Both the position numbers and the translations under genes were made by a program. Below are positions 12,560 to 25,619 of a stretch of 64,000 bases of DNA, in pieces. The stretch covers positions 12,840,493 to 12,904,492 of the forward strand of contig OY754986.1 in assembly GCA_963576475.1 (NCBI GenBank), in the 5' to 3' direction. The stretch's first letter is position 1. Every line of letters starts with the position of its first letter. The notes beneath the pieces are model-generated. The model was not told the DNA's origin. It was given only the letters and a program-made list of their open reading frames with translations, and did not search any database. Source of the stretch: Molanna angustata. Lineage: Eukaryota > Arthropoda > Insecta > Trichoptera > Molannidae.

Positions 12560-12750
12560 AAATGGTTGCAGTAACTCTAAGTCACTCCACAATGTAATCA
12601 AATTTTGTATGGAAATTTTTCAGCAATTATTTATGTTTGTGTTAAATTATTTTTTATATAAATATTTTTTTATGAAAACTTTATAATTCTTCAATTCCAT
12701 TTTATTAGAATGATGTGCCTTTTTAGCAATTTGAAAATAGAAATACCAAC
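12560..12750 (+). repeat. partial copy of the 16/22.5-kb inverted-repeat transposon
   Basis: Shares AATTTTGTATGGAAATTTTTCAGC and ATGATGTGCCTTTTTAGCAA with the element at 22531-23287. Confidence 0.55.
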
Positions 12751-13074
12751 TCTCGTACTCTTTGTACTCTTTTATAAATAAATAAATAAAAAAAAACAGA
12801 TTAATGTCTTCCGCAAAGGAACGGGTATATGCATACGTGATTATTTAAATACAATATTAATGTCCATGTTTCACATCCATCTGCAACCTTCCGCTGTTGT
12901 ATATTTATTTCTTGCGTATTTATTGCGTCTTCCACTTTCTGTCCAAAAAACCATTAACTTAATGTTTGACATTGTAACGTACGAAATGACCTCTTTAATG
13001 CTCATTTTTCCTTGATATATGCTATTTATTTTGCAACTCATAAAAATAGGTCAAAGTTAATAAAAAAAACGTAG

Positions 13075-13165
13075 TTTTCTGGGTTTGTAGCTGACCGCAT
13101 TGAATGCGCTAGACAGACAGTAGGTAATTTGGTAACCAGGTTTAAATCCTAACGCAAATCCTTTT
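13075..13165 (+). repeat. tRNA-derived SINE remnant
   Basis: Contains GACAGTAGGTAATTTGGTAA, then a B-box-like GGTTTAAATCC. Degraded. Confidence 0.35.
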
Positions 13166-13168
13166 TAT

Positions 13169-13800
13169 TTCAACCGTGGATATCAATTGGCGGATATATT
13201 ATTATGGAATCCCTGATTTAAACAGTATTGGGTCTACCGTGGATTAGTTCAATTGGTGGACTACAACTTACTGTTGATATAATATTATTATTATGAAATC
13301 CCTGCTTTAAACAGTATTGGGGTCTACCGTGGATTAGTTCAATTGGTGGACTACAACTTACTATTGATATATTATTATTATTAAATCCCTGCTTTAAACA
13401 GTATTGGGGTCTACCGTGGATTACCTAGTTCAATTGGCGGACTGCATCTAACTATCGATATATTATTAACATATCCCAGCTCTAAACAGCATTGGAGTAA
13501 ACCGTGGATTAGTTCAATTGGCGGACTACAACTTACTATTGATATAATATTATTATTATGAAATCCCTGATTTAAACAGTATTGGGGTCTACCGTGGATT
13601 AGTTCAATTGGCGGACTACAACTTACTATTGATATAATATTATTATTATGAAATCCCTGCTTTAAACAGTATTGGGGTCTACCGTGGATAAGTTTAATCT
13701 AAATACCAATCTATTATGTAAGACCTGCTCCAAACAGCTTTGGGGTCAATCGTGGATTAGTTTAATTTGCGGACTGCATCTTACTTACTTTATACTATGG
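13169..13800 (+). repeat. 89-bp minisatellite, about 7 copies
   Basis: The ACCGTGGATTAGTTCAATTGG core recurs at 13238, 13327, 13414, 13502, 13592 and 13682 (spacing 87-90). Units also contain CCCTGCTTTAAACAGTATTG. Confidence 0.85.
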
Positions 13801-13879
13801 ACGCATTGAGAAAATTAGTAAAAAATAATTTTATCTCATAACTAATTATACTTCTAGAATATAACATCTATTACCAAAA

Positions 13880-14415
13880 ACATAATAATAATAATAAGGA
13901 CAATTTATAAAGCGCCGTTTAGTGACAACCGTGGTCACCTCAAGGGCGCTTTCAGTTTGCAAAAAAATAATTTAAAATTAGAATAAAACATTGAAAATGG
14001 TGAAACATAAAACTTAAAAAAATACAATAAGTTAAAATTAAGTTAAAATTAGTCCTATAGCTAACACATTGAAAATGGTGAAATATTAAACTTAAAAAAA
14101 TACCTAGAAATCACAAATTAATCTTGTTACATAATCCAGATGAAATTAATTATAAAAAATAGTCGATTCAAAGTAAACTGGCATAATATTTAGTACACAT
14201 AATATTATTGAACGGATGAAGGACAATCTGTATACGACTTGCGGAAAAGATGAGTTTTTAATTTCTTCTTGAATTCATTGATATTTTCGGCACATCTTAT
14301 ATCCATTGGAAGATTGTTCCATGTCTTTGGTCCAGAAACGCCAAAAGATCGATATAGGTATTTTGGCTTATTTGTGAGATTGGTTTCTACTAGTTTTTTA
14401 ATAAATCTGAAAACA
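13880..14415 (-). pseudogene. LINE family 'A' fragment
   Basis: The minus strand reads KLVETNLTNKPKYLYRSFGV, SGPKTWNNLPMDIR and FKKKLKTHLFRKSY. The 3' UTR has the CTCAAGGGCGCTTT motif. Confidence 0.7.
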
Positions 14416-16015
14416 CCAAGTATTTAAAACATTTTTTTTAACTTTGCTGTTTAATTTTCTGGGTATTTCTTTTAAACAAAAAATACAAACATATATGCAA
14501 TGTTTCACTTGATGTATAGTGATTACATAATGCTTATGCGTATATAAAAATTACGTCAAGAAAGAAATTGCAAGTAATCTTTGTAATATGCATTATGCAT
14601 AATATCTCGTGTTGTTGAATACATACGTCGTAGCCCGATTGCAAATTTAGACGTTTATAAAAGTGTCCAGTCTTTTTTATTTTGTTGTGCCGTAATTTTT
14701 AATTTCTTGACCCTAGTATGCACAATATACATAGGTACCGTGACGCTTGGAAAAATATGAAAATAGATATTCTAAAAAAAACAATAAACAATTGGCTTAT
14801 ATCAATCGGCATATATGAATCTAACAATAAATTAAGTTTATTCGCTTTATGGAATTAATTAGTTTTTTTTTTTTGTATCAAGTTTTTAATATGGTTAAGT
14901 TAATTATACTAATCGTATTTACTTATCTGACGTCCTAAAACAGGTTCACCTAGTTGGACGTCCAATGAGACAATTTAAAAATAATACACAATTTTATATA
15001 TAATGGTAAAAATAAAAATAAAAACACATACCAAACATTTAGAATATATTCTTATCACTGTAATCTTGAAAATATTTTTTTGTTATATATACTTAACGCT
15101 GTATTATGTATAATGTAATTATGTATCGTTGCCAGATAGATAAATAAATAGTAAATAAATAAGTACATAAAATATGAAAATTACAGCTGAATAAAGATAC
15201 TCAACTGTGTAAAATAACAGTCCCAGAACATGCTAGTGGGGCGTTATTTATATATTCTTTATTTGTTTATATATGTTATATTTGTTTGTGTAATAATAAT
15301 AAAAATAAAAAAAACAAATATACACATACATTAACACCATCATTAGCAGTAACAGCACGGAGTGCAGGTTCAAAGGATTGTATGTTGTGTTGTCATTACC
15401 AGTGAAGACACATTTTTTCACTATGTTTTTAGTTCCCATCGGGTAAACAGAATTTACACTGTGAATTCAAGGAATGATCTAAATCGTCATTATTCACAAT
15501 ATGGTATCATTATTCAGAAATAACTTTTGAGGCAGTATCTACTAGTGAAAAAAGATCGTTAAGCACAATTCAACAAAAATCATAGGTATATCGCAAAATG
15601 ACTTTTTTTTCACATCGGGCTGCAACTTTCACACTTCCAAGCGATATTTATCACATAAATCTTCATGTTCGATATATGCACGAAGATAATTACGTAGTTA
15701 TTGCAATAATACAGATTGTTATACACGGTAATCAAATACACATTTTTTTCACACACTGTATCACACATCACGCCATATCCCACAATATAGGGTAAACAGC
15801 GACAGGTGTGCATTACACTGTAAAAGAAACACGACATATGCGTGTATGCCCACACACTAGTTTCAGCTCACCTAATAAGATAACATTCATAACGGGTGGT
15901 GAAACTCAATCCTGAACTTTGTGAGATGTTATTTTGCCTGTTATAAAATTATTAAAATTAATATATATGTATATTTTAACTTTCAAATAGAAAATATATG
16001 TATGTGTCAAATACT
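14416..16015. other. AT-rich region, no gene recognised
   Basis: Several short open stretches but no domain, splice pattern or repeat match that I can support. Confidence 0.3.
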
Positions 16016-16020
16016 TTTTA

Positions 16021-16567
16021 CTCCTCACTAACCCAAGGGGATATAGTGGGGAGTTATGATTTCGCAATTTCTAAGGCCATTGTTTTTATTTCAGATTATC
16101 AACTAGTATCATGCTGAGATTGTATTCTGATAGTTTCATCACAATGTATCTGTATGTGTGTGTGCTATGTGCTGCGTGCTATATACGGCGTGTAATTTTA
16201 ATTTATCAATATTATAGACTAAAGTACTCATTCGGTTCTTTTCAAATTTTTCAAATACCTATGTATATATCTAATACTCGCTTAGACCCCATTAGATTTT
16301 CAAGGATATCTGAATAGTGCTTCTCAATTTTTTTAAACGTTAAATATTTTAATGTGACCCTAAGCTCAGGAAACTTAAAATTTTAAATTTTTATATTCAA
16401 ATTTGTAATAAGACACATCACGATCATAAAATGGCCTTGAATAATTGTCAATTTTTCATAATAAAATATTTTAATAAAAAATAATTGGACAAACTCATTT
16501 CACGAAAATGCTGACAATTTTCCATACAAAATTTGAATACTTTATGGAGGGACTTGTTAGTGAGGAG
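16021..16567 (-). mobile_element. MITE-like DNA transposon with CTCCTCACTAAC ends
   Basis: Inverted ends ACTCCTCACTAAC (about 16020) and GTTAGTGAGGAGT (about 16556-16568). The interior is the reverse complement of 22531-23287 (shared CTCGCTTAGACC-type block and TTGTATGGAAAATT). No transposase frame. Confidence 0.75.
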
Positions 16568-16599
16568 TTTAGCGTTGGTCACGGCTCACTCGTTTTACT

Positions 16600-17160
16600 G
16601 TAATTTTTCAATGGCCTAAGTTAAAACATTAAAAAAAACAAGAAACAAGTGCCGCCTTTTCGCCGTGGAGGGGGGCTGTTTGCACATATACCAACTAAGC
16701 AAAAAGACACAAATTTGCGACATGCCCACTCACGTGACGGGCACAAGTTGTTTTACGATAGCAAAGTCTATCATGCAATGTATTGGTTCTATAACAAGTT
16801 GCTACATTTTTACATTCTTCTCTTTAACCTCACCAGTCAATACTGGAATTTCGCAATTGATTTTTAACTGAATTCTCGACCAGTTGGAGCTCAGAAACTT
16901 TCAGAATTTGTATATTACCGATGACGAAAAACTATTTATGCTGGATTCATTTGATATTTTTATGATATTGATTAATTTTTTTATTTCTGAAATTGAATTG
17001 TGACTGTTATATATGTTGCATAATATTCAGGCGTTATATAGATATCGTTATTAGATCGATTTAATTTTTCTTTAATTTCACTTATATACCTATCTGTCTG
17101 TACTGGTGCGTAATCGATTTTATTTTAATTAAAATTTGAAAAAATTGTATCCTCATTTTT
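16600..17160. other. unassigned sequence with a GC-richer island
   Basis: 16640-16760 contains GCCGCCTTTTCGCCGTGGAG and ACTCACGTGACGGGCACAAG, unlike its AT-rich surroundings. No convincing coding frame. Confidence 0.35.
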
Positions 17161-17359
17161 TTTCCTATTCAATATATGATCCTGATTACACAATTAAAGA
17201 CTGTTGATCCTCCAGGAATCGAAAGTCGTTCCTTTAAGATAATAGATAAAGCTAGAAGAGACGTAATGAAAACCAGATGACACCTACATATTGGCTCGTG
17301 TTGTAGGTGTCTTAACAAAATCTTATCTAAACAAAATCTTATTGTGATTGTAAAATATT

Positions 17360-17495
17360 GGATTATCAAACGAGCCCGCGTGAAAAGATGTATGGATGTC
17401 AATAAATCGAAAGACAAAAATGCTTGTGCTCAGTTCTCTCTGCCAGCCCCGGTAGTGTTACAGTGCGATGGTGTGTGTAAATGAATAATAATATA
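17360..17495 (+). pseudogene. RTE-like LINE 3' end
   Basis: Reads RVKRCMDVNKSKDKNA, then the terminus CAGTTCTCTCTGCCAGCCCC and GCGATGGTGTGTGTAAATG. Comparable to the C terminus of the LINE at 35565-35964. Confidence 0.5.
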
Positions 17496-17939
17496 AAACT
17501 ATTTCATCGTTAGCATAATGTAGAATGGATATCAAGTGTGTTCGTAGTGTTAAATTTACCAAATCATAACTAATGCAACTGAAATTTCACAATTGCTTAA
17601 AGTATTACGTAAATAAATTATGTTGCATGCAATCCGACTAAATAAAGTATACTAATTCAAGTTAATAATGCACTAATACTCGTATTCAAAGCCAAATCTT
17701 AAGGAAGGCTTGGGCCTTCGAGGTACTAAGGAATGCGATTTCGTCATTAGAGTGAATGTGACGTCACAAAACATGGGAAATTCTCAAGAATTTCAATAAA
17801 ATAATATATTCCTTGGCGTTTTGTTTTTATAAATGTATAGTTGCCCTAGAAGTAATGTAGAAATAAAATATAATAAAATAAAAGAAAACATTTGTCTCTT
17901 AAAAAATATAGGGTTGCGATATTTAAATAAATAATCTGT

Positions 17940-18530
17940 GACAGATGTTTATTTATTTATCTTCTTGCACATATGTAAAAAAATATAACGCACACTGGGG
18001 GGCTTATTGCCATTAGGCAATTTCTTCCAACCAACCAGATTACAAAGTATGACAAAATTGTATAATATGTACATCAAAAAAAGAATGAAAGCTAAAAAAA
18101 AACATAGATAATATACATTTTACTAAGATAAATATTAAAGATAAAAAAAACAATATAGCAAAAAAAGGATTGGAAAAGAACAAAGAGGGGAAATCGGGAT
18201 CAGGTGTTAAAACGGATAAATATTCCTTTTTTAGTTTTTCCTTGAAAAGTGAGTTAGACCACGCAATATCCGGACTTGACTATCCCATGGTCTTGTTGAT
18301 TGTACTTCGAACGACGAGCTCAAAAATTCTGTGCTATGCATAGGGATGGATAGTGTCGTACGTTCAGCACATCGGAGTGGAAGTCCATGATTGTATAAAT
18401 AAGTGAATTTGTTTTAAAGGTACTGTGGCAAGTTTAGAAGTAGGTATTTTCTGAAAGTCTCGCCACAATATATCTGTGTATGTAGTATGACGGAGTTAAT
18501 AAAAAACTCCTGACAATCCTGACTTAAATA
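17940..18530 (-). pseudogene. LINE family 'B' 3' end
   Basis: Begins (minus-strand tail) TTTATTTATCTTCTTGCACA, followed by TTATTGCCATTAGGCAATTT and CTTCCAACCAACC. The same order occurs at 48815, 57405 and 59925. Decayed coding sequence lies at 18180-18430. Confidence 0.65.
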
Positions 18531-18642
18531 CTCATTCGATTGTTCTCAAATTTATAGTATAATTTTTACTCAAAATGAGTACCATTAGCTATGGAAGAAA
18601 TCTGACTATTATCAAATTTTGATTTTGGGTACACTTTCAATA

Positions 18643-18926
18643 TTTCTTCTTCTTCTTCTTTCTCAGCCATCTCTCCACTGCTGGATGTAGGCCTCTTCTA
18701 AAAGCTTCCACCCGTCTTTTTTTTGGGCTTTTTGAACCCATCTGCTTCCAGCGACAGGGACAATATCATCGGCCTACCTTTTCTGGGGCCGGCCTATTCC
18801 GGGTGAATTCTGGGTGCCCATCTGTCCGTACCCTGTCTGGCAACATGACCTGCCCATTGCCATTTAAGTTTTGCAACTCGATCCATGACATCAACAACTT
18901 TTGTCTGGCGTCAAAATGTACTCGCG
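18643..18926 (-). mobile_element. RTE-like LINE insertion with internal deletion
   Basis: Nearly the same sequence as 37053-37465 but lacking its middle. Tail (GAA)n. Flanks TTTCAATA at 18635-18642 and 18927-18934 form an 8-bp target duplication. Confidence 0.75.
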
Positions 18927-18934
18927 TTTCAATA

Positions 18935-19215
18935 GTTATACCTACAACAATTACAATTGATTTTGATTACATCTTCAGCATTAAAAGGGAAACATTTATC
19001 TGATATCCACGGCTCTATTTCGACCAGACCTTGGTTCTATGATATTAAATTTTATGAGCAAAAGTCATCTGTATTAAATTAAAATCGTAGACCCACCCAT
19101 TTGTGAATGTGGACGTGATGAGGTGGAAGATTTGAATCAAGTGTTTTTTAACTGCCAAAAATTCCCAAACGTAGAACTATATTTTAAAATGAACCCATCA
19201 GTCTCGAAACGCTCC
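18935..19215 (+). pseudogene. R1/jockey-like LINE C-terminal fragment
   Basis: Reads LKGKHLSDIHGSISTRPWFY, DIKFYEQKSSVLN, then a frame break and ICECGRDEVEDLNQVFFNC, a zinc-finger-like tail typical of these LINEs. Confidence 0.6.
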
Positions 19216-20007
19216 AGTCACACCTTATTTTTGTTTTTATAATGTTTATAATGTTTTGTTTATCATCGTCAACAGCTTGAAGATTTAAAACCGTAAGTTT
19301 TTACAGCCCAGAGTTTTCTAATTGTGCTGTGGACAAAATAATTATGGTGTGTTAATGCCGATGAATACCAATTTCTGGTGAACGGCAAAAAAATATTTTA
19401 ATTCTTTGTTTTCATATAATTTATTGTATTTCATCAGTTCAATGTCCATTCGTTCAACGAGCCTTGACCTTGTTTAAATACATTTTCCATTTACGTGATT
19501 ACATAACTCTTAAAAAACCTCTCATGCTGTTTGATATTCTACGCATCATCGTCAAACACAGCACGTAACAACTAAATACGTCATTATTGTAGGTATAACT
19601 CTAAAGTCAATCAAATCGTGCGATATTTATTCAAAATTGTCAAAATATGATTATACAAATAATACTTCAGGAAATTGACGGATTATTGGTGTGTTACGTA
19701 ATCGTCTGAGATTTGCGATTGTTTAAGACTGGTAATTAAAAATGCCTACTATATAATTTAATATTCTTCTTCCATGGTCTCGTGATTAAGGATGGTTGCT
19801 TCTCTTAATTAGTCGTATGGTCTGCCTCCGTGTAGGTCAGTCATGGGCAGATCGAAAGGCTTCGGTTGTTGAGGATCTTGACTTGAAAAGGTCACACCAT
19901 CGGGTCGATGAGCGAACTATAGATCTTTTATCAACCACGTTTCCCATTAATCCCAAGATTATCTGGTGTCCTTCACTGAAATTGTTTTTTTTTTCTTATT
20001 AACATTA
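19216..20007. other. unassigned AT-rich sequence
   Basis: No gene or clear repeat seen. Confidence 0.3.
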
Positions 20008-20017
20008 ACCGAACTAT

Positions 20018-20540
20018 CTTCTTCTCTGGTTTCAATCCTTGGATTGGTTTGCAGCAATTTCTTCAATTCTATTCTTCCATGTCTTGTGCGGCTCTTTTGA
20101 AATCAAAATTTGATGAGCAGCGCACATCTATCAGCAGGTCCTCCAGATACTTTCGGAATGAGCGTCCCTTAGTGCTTATCCCCTCGGTTATACCCTCCAT
20201 TATGGCGTGCGAGAGGTCCTCATGTCGTGTTACATGGCCGATCCATCTTGCACGCCTTTCGGACAATGCCCTGAGCAGGTGCCATCCTCTATCATTTTTT
20301 TGGAGAACCCCCTCATTCGTTATGTGGCCTCTCCAAGAAATTCCTAATAGTCTCCTATAGGACCACATTTCAAAAGTCTCCAGTCTCCTTTTATCTCTTT
20401 CGGATAGACACCATGTCTCGCAGCCGTACATCAAGATACTTCATACATAGGTCTTGATGAGGAGTATTCTTAGATTTAGGTCTATTTTGTTCTACTATTA
20501 TTTTTGATCTATTATTAAATGCGAGTCTTGCTTGATGTAT
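20018..20540 (-). mobile_element. RTE-like LINE, 5'-truncated, with 10-bp target duplication
   Basis: The minus strand encodes MYGCETWCLSERDKRRLETF, EMWSYRRLLGISWRGHITNE and SERRARWIGHVTRHE, close to the copy at 63145-63628. ACCGAACTAT flanks both sides (20008-20017 and 20541-20550). Tail (GAA)n. Confidence 0.85.
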
Positions 20541-20817
20541 ACCGAACTATAGTGACTACAAAACCATTTTTATTTGTGCAACCCAATGTTTAGTGCACAC
20601 AGCCAAATAGTACAGTAATAAATAGATAAACCTTAATTACTGATAACAGTGATAACAAAGGCTTGGCTAAAAAGCAGGTAGCCAGTTCAGTTGTCATAAT
20701 ATTTGTTTCAGTGTTCTGGAAATATGTGCAAAACAATTTAAGGATGCGCTGTTAACAGATTGACTACAGACGATATATTGTTCATATAATAAATATGTAT
20801 TAACAACATTTTCTTAT

Positions 20818-20850
20818 TACTCCTCACTACCCCAAGGGGATATATTTACA
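20818..20850 (+). repeat. solo end of the CTCCTCACTAC transposon family
   Basis: TTACTCCTCACTACCCCAAG GGG matches the end of 16021-16567; no partner end nearby. Confidence 0.5.
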
Positions 20851-21147
20851 AACTCGTGTTCAAATCAAGGTACGCGTCCTCCAATCGTGCACGGGTTTGC
20901 GGCATAAATTGTTCTTCCAAACACGTGTTTAAGGCGATGCAAATATCTAATGACACCTGTGACAGGTGTGACAGGCTTAATGCCAAAAAAATCACTTAGA
21001 TTAAAAATCGATATTAATTTTACACCACTTACGCTTTTAATTAAGGATCACTAATCAAGTATGTGAAAACAAATCCCTTTTAGCAGATTTAAGTGCTAAT
21101 TAAAATTGATTACTACTAACCAATTCAGTGGATTTACATAATTTTAC

Positions 21148-22055
21148 ATCTAAATATATAAAAATATCGTGTCATGATGTTTGTACACGCTAATCTCCAA
21201 AACCGCCCTAACGATTTCAATGGAATTTTCTAAATTTGTATATTTTATTCCGGATTGAAAGATAGGATAGTTTTAGGCTCGATAGATGGCGCTGTTTTTG
21301 ATACCTAGAAAAATATTTAAATTTTTTTATATATATTTTTAGATTTCTCATCCAAAAATATATACAACCATAAATTTTGTAATCCCTACACCCCCCCTGA
21401 TTTTTTATAGGAAAAAAATCGTAATTCATTTTAATTTTTCAATAAATGACAGTGTGAACAAATCTATTGACATTGTATTACGCATCTATAGAACGAAAAA
21501 AAATTTTCAATACATAAAATGAGGTCTACATAAAATACGATCCAAATTAAAGGTGGTCGATGGCAGAACAATACAATCATATCTACATAAAAGGCGGTCT
21601 ACATAAAATGCGATCTACATAGAATGCGGTTGATGGCAGAACAATATATACATAAAAGGAGGTCTACATAAAATGCGATCTACATAGAATGCGGTTGATG
21701 GCAGAACAATATATACATAAAAGGAGGTCTACATAAAATGCGATCTACATAGAATGCGGTTGATGGCAGAACAATATATACATAAAAGAAGGTCTACATA
21801 AAATGCGATCTACATAGAATGCGGTTGATGGCAGAACAATATATACATAAAATGAGGTCTACATAAAATGCGATCTACATAGGAGGCATTCTATGGCAGA
21901 AAAATACATACATAAAATGAAATCTATATAAAATGCGATCTACATACACGGCGGTCTATGGCAGAACAATACATACAAAAAATGAGGTATATAAAATGCG
22001 ATTTGTGGCAGAACAACGTCTGCCAGAGCCCACTAGTTATATTATATAAAAATAT
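21148..22055 (+). repeat. Helitron-like repeat with internal 65-bp minisatellite
   Basis: A leader with CTAATCTCCAAAACCGCCCT and GATAGATGGCGCTG is followed at 21580-22010 by about seven units of exactly 65 bp (GGTCTACATAAAATGCG, then GATCTACATAGAATGCGG, then TTGATGGCAGAACAATA). It ends GAGCCCACTAGTTATA. The Helitron label rests on the CTAG/T end and overall layout only. Confidence 0.6.
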
Positions 22056-22530
22056 AGATATACTTATTTAAGACACGTATGTGTTTATGTATGTATGTAC
22101 ATCACTTAAGTTGATAAGTAATATCCTTATAAGGTATCACATACATTAGTTATGTTATCGATAAGTTAATATTTACTTATTTAAGCGTATTTAAAATAAT
22201 ATTATAGGTATCAATTAGAATAATAGGAGATAGCCTTTAAATATTAAATTACCTACCTCAAGTGTAGTCAGTTGGTATAAATTTTTGATGGCATTTTAAT
22301 TATTTCATATATCAGTTAATTAGATCCTTTAAATTATTTACATATTTAAAAACTGTTTTTTCGATTTTTCTTAGTATTTACTTTTTTAAATAATTGTCAA
22401 AAGAAGTTTATTCTTTTCTATTAGGTGCCTACTCATAACCATGATTAATTAGTTTTATTTATCATATAACAGATATTGATATATTTTATTGGATTTCTAT
22501 AAAGACTATCGGGTTGTGGCCAATGCTATA
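22056..22530. other. AT-rich spacer
   Basis: No feature supported. Confidence 0.3.
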
Positions 22531-23287
22531 CTCATCACTACCTAGTTACTCCATAAAGTATTCGAATTTTGTATGGAAAATTTTCAGCATTTTTAAAATT
22601 ATTTCAATGAGTTTGTTAAATTATTACTGATTGAAATATTTTATTATGAAAATTAGATAAGTCTCTAATGCCATCTTATGAAAATGATGTGCCTTTTTAG
22701 CAATTTTAAAATATAAATATAAAATTCAAGTTTTCTGAATTGGAGTCAATTTGAAATATAATAAAAATAAAAATTAAAATAATCAACACCTCCTTGCAGC
22801 TTTCGCAAGTGGCGATTTTATTGCCATATGGCAATTTTTTCCAACTAACCAGTGTTCCCAGTCCAGAGAAGCAATATTTGAAATGAATTAAAATAAGTTT
22901 CTCTTCTGTTGGGGATCAAACCCAGGACGCCCGCATAAATTTCAAACGGCTTACCAACTGTCAAATATTTTAGAGTCAAGAAATGAGAAGCACTGATCGG
23001 ATATCCTTCAAAATCTATTGGAGGTCTAAGCGAGTATTAGATATACAAATTTACAAATTTTGAAAAGAATCGAAAGAGTACTTTAGTTAATAATCGATAA
23101 AGTAGAATAAACACACCGTACATACTATATAGTACACAGCACATAGCACACACACACACACAGATACATTGTGATGAAACTTTCAGAATACAATCTCAGC
23201 ATGACACTAGTTGATAATCTGCTATAAAAATAACATTAAAATTGCGAATTCATTACTCCGCACTATATCCTTTGGGGTAGTGAGTAG
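22531..23287 (+). mobile_element. MITE-like DNA transposon, second copy (opposite strand)
   Basis: Inverted ends CTCATCACTACC and GGTAGTGAGTAG. The interior matches 16021-16567 in reverse, with an extra segment at 22790-22975 that includes a SINE-like B box (GGATCAAACCCAGG on plus). Confidence 0.7.
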
Positions 23288-23400
23288 TAAAAACTGTTTA
23301 TTTATTTATATACTTTATGTAACTACAAGTGCACAAATGAGGGTTTATTGCCATAAGACAATTTCTTCCAACCAACCCGAGCAAAGTGAAGTATCTTAAA
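23288..23400 (-). repeat. LINE family 'B' tail fragment
   Basis: TTTATTTATTTATATACTTT, then GGTTTATTGCCATAAGACAA and CCAACCAACCCGAG, as at 59925. Confidence 0.5.
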
Positions 23401-23875
23401 TTAAATTGGTGTAAAAATATTTAAGTTAAATTTCTATACACGGATGTGACACAAAAACTCTTTCTTTCTTATTCTACATGATTAAAATGTTGTGTCGATT
23501 GCTATTCGTATTCGAGGAATAAATTTTCTACCACATCTGAACAGGCCTGGCTTGTTTAGGTGGTACAACTAAACCCAATTCATTTGCTATTTATTTTTTA
23601 TTTATTTTATTATTACATTGGAAAACCAACAGTACCTACATACAAATGATAAAATGCAAAGGATAAAAATTATTATATTGCTTAGTTAAAATATTGTAAT
23701 TTTTGTTATGTGTAAATAAAAAAATAAATAAATAAATATATATATTTATCGACGCGATATACACAGACTACTCATGTTGTATTATCCAAGAAATTAAAAT
23801 TAGTCAGGATAGACGGTGACTTACATAGTTAGTTTGTGTCGTATATACATAGATCTCAGTAAATAAAATTGATAA

Positions 23876-24470
23876 TTATAGGTCCAATTTCAAGTTTCTT
23901 CCATCTGGAGTTCCACAGGGCTCACGCTTGGGACCGTTGCTATTTAATGTTTACACTCACGATATCTACATGTACTTTACAAACTCCTTATATGTCTCAT
24001 ATACTGATGACATGAAAGTTTATTTGAAAATTATTTCAATTGCAAACTGGCATAAACTCCAGAGTGACCTTGATAGATTATCACAATATTGCCTACAAAA
24101 CAAACTTGACTTGAATATCTCAAAACAAAATTTCATTCACTCGTGCTAAAAACATTATTTAATGTAATTATATGCTTCACAATAACACGCTCGAAGAAGT
24201 GGATCATATGAGAGATTTGGGGATTACATTTGGATATAATAGTTAATAAAGCTTATAAATCTTTGGGGTTCATTATCCGCCTGTGTAAACCATTTAAAAA
24301 TGTGAGTACACTTCATAGGCAAATATATAACAATCTGCATATAAATAAAGTAGACCTGGTAAGATTGTCGTTCTGGATTTGCGAATGTTTGTGCACGACT
24401 ATATTCATGTCAGTCTGCCCAAGGCTGCCTGTTCTTACATTCGTTTGAAATCTTTCTATGTGGATATCGG
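23876..24470 (+). pseudogene. LINE reverse-transcriptase fragment (jockey-like)
   Basis: Reads YRSNFKFLPSGVPQGSRLGP, then LLFNVYTHDIYMYF, SYTDD (the RT catalytic box, normally YADD/FADD) and LSQYCLQNKLDLN up to a stop at 24149. Further blocks EVDHMRDLGITF and VNKAYKSLGFIIRLCKPFKN are in other frames. Truncated and frameshifted. Confidence 0.8.
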
Positions 24471-25480
24471 CAATTTTACAGTAGAGTAAAAAACTTACAA
24501 TATTACATTTTTATAATATTACATTTGAAACAGTATAAAAACACAAAGCCTCACAAGCTGATATGTTTTTTTTATTATTTTCAAAAGAAAGTTAGTTTAA
24601 ATGTTATATAATAAGAATTAAATAATGTTTTTATGCTTTACTCGCCGAGTCGCCAAAATTGATATATGTGAATTTACCCTGAAGATGACAATAATACCAA
24701 CATTCTGATATATGCGTCCCTATCGTAATTAGACCTCAAATGGCACGAAGTAATAAAATCCGACACAGGGAGAGTGAGCAATTCACGTTGAACAAATGGT
24801 CCCTTTTGCATTGTGGGTCAGATTTGCTTTCCTCGCGTTGTTCCACCATTCTTTCAGCTGTCAAATATTCGAAAGATACTTTATATTTTTATCGTAATTA
24901 GTATATCGATTTACTTTATTTTCCAATATTTAATAACTCTTTATATTTTATTTTCTTTCAGAATCCAATTTTAGCCTAATATAATTAAAAAAAATGTAAG
25001 TTGAAATTTCAACTCTCGATGAATTTAGGTAAATTTTAAATCAACATTCATATATGGGAAGAACGTATTTGTTTTAAAATATTTTCATAAATGAGTTGGT
25101 GATTATTGTATTTAGGTGTACAGGTCATCTTAACAGCGACAAACTACATCTTCTCAGTCTGCATGTATAGAATATCAGAGAAACACATAGCACAACATGT
25201 CATTCTTCAAGTAATCAGGTGAAAGAGTAGGAACGGCACAATAACAAGTTGCATATGGTTACTAGAATAAAATATTATATTTTCTGAAATGTTTCATTCC
25301 AATTTTATGTTCAAAGTCAGTACAAAGCAAACGATAAAATCATAAATGGGAGAACCCACCAACTAAATGGCAGAAAAAAGCGAGGCAATATCATAGTTTG
25401 AATATTCCAAGTAAAAACAAATACATAGGAATCAAATTATAAATTTAGCATTTACACCTTTACACAAAGGTTATAATATT
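24471..25480. other. AT-rich region, no gene recognised
   Basis: Nothing supported beyond short accidental frames. Confidence 0.3.
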
Positions 25481-25619
25481 CATTACACATAATAGAAGTA
25501 AACAAAAACCAATAAATAAAATATATGTATGATCTTAGATATAACATGTAACAGAATAAAGATTATGTAGGTATTTACTATCCACAACGTAGAACAATAA
25601 ACAAATATAACACAAAGAA

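Noticed and set aside
15598..15855. Overlapping 65- and 81-codon frames on both strands
   Set aside because: No domain, no splice context, no repeat support; chance frames in AT-rich DNA.
20049..20360. 103-codon plus-strand frame
   Set aside because: Antisense of the RTE-like LINE at 20018-20540.
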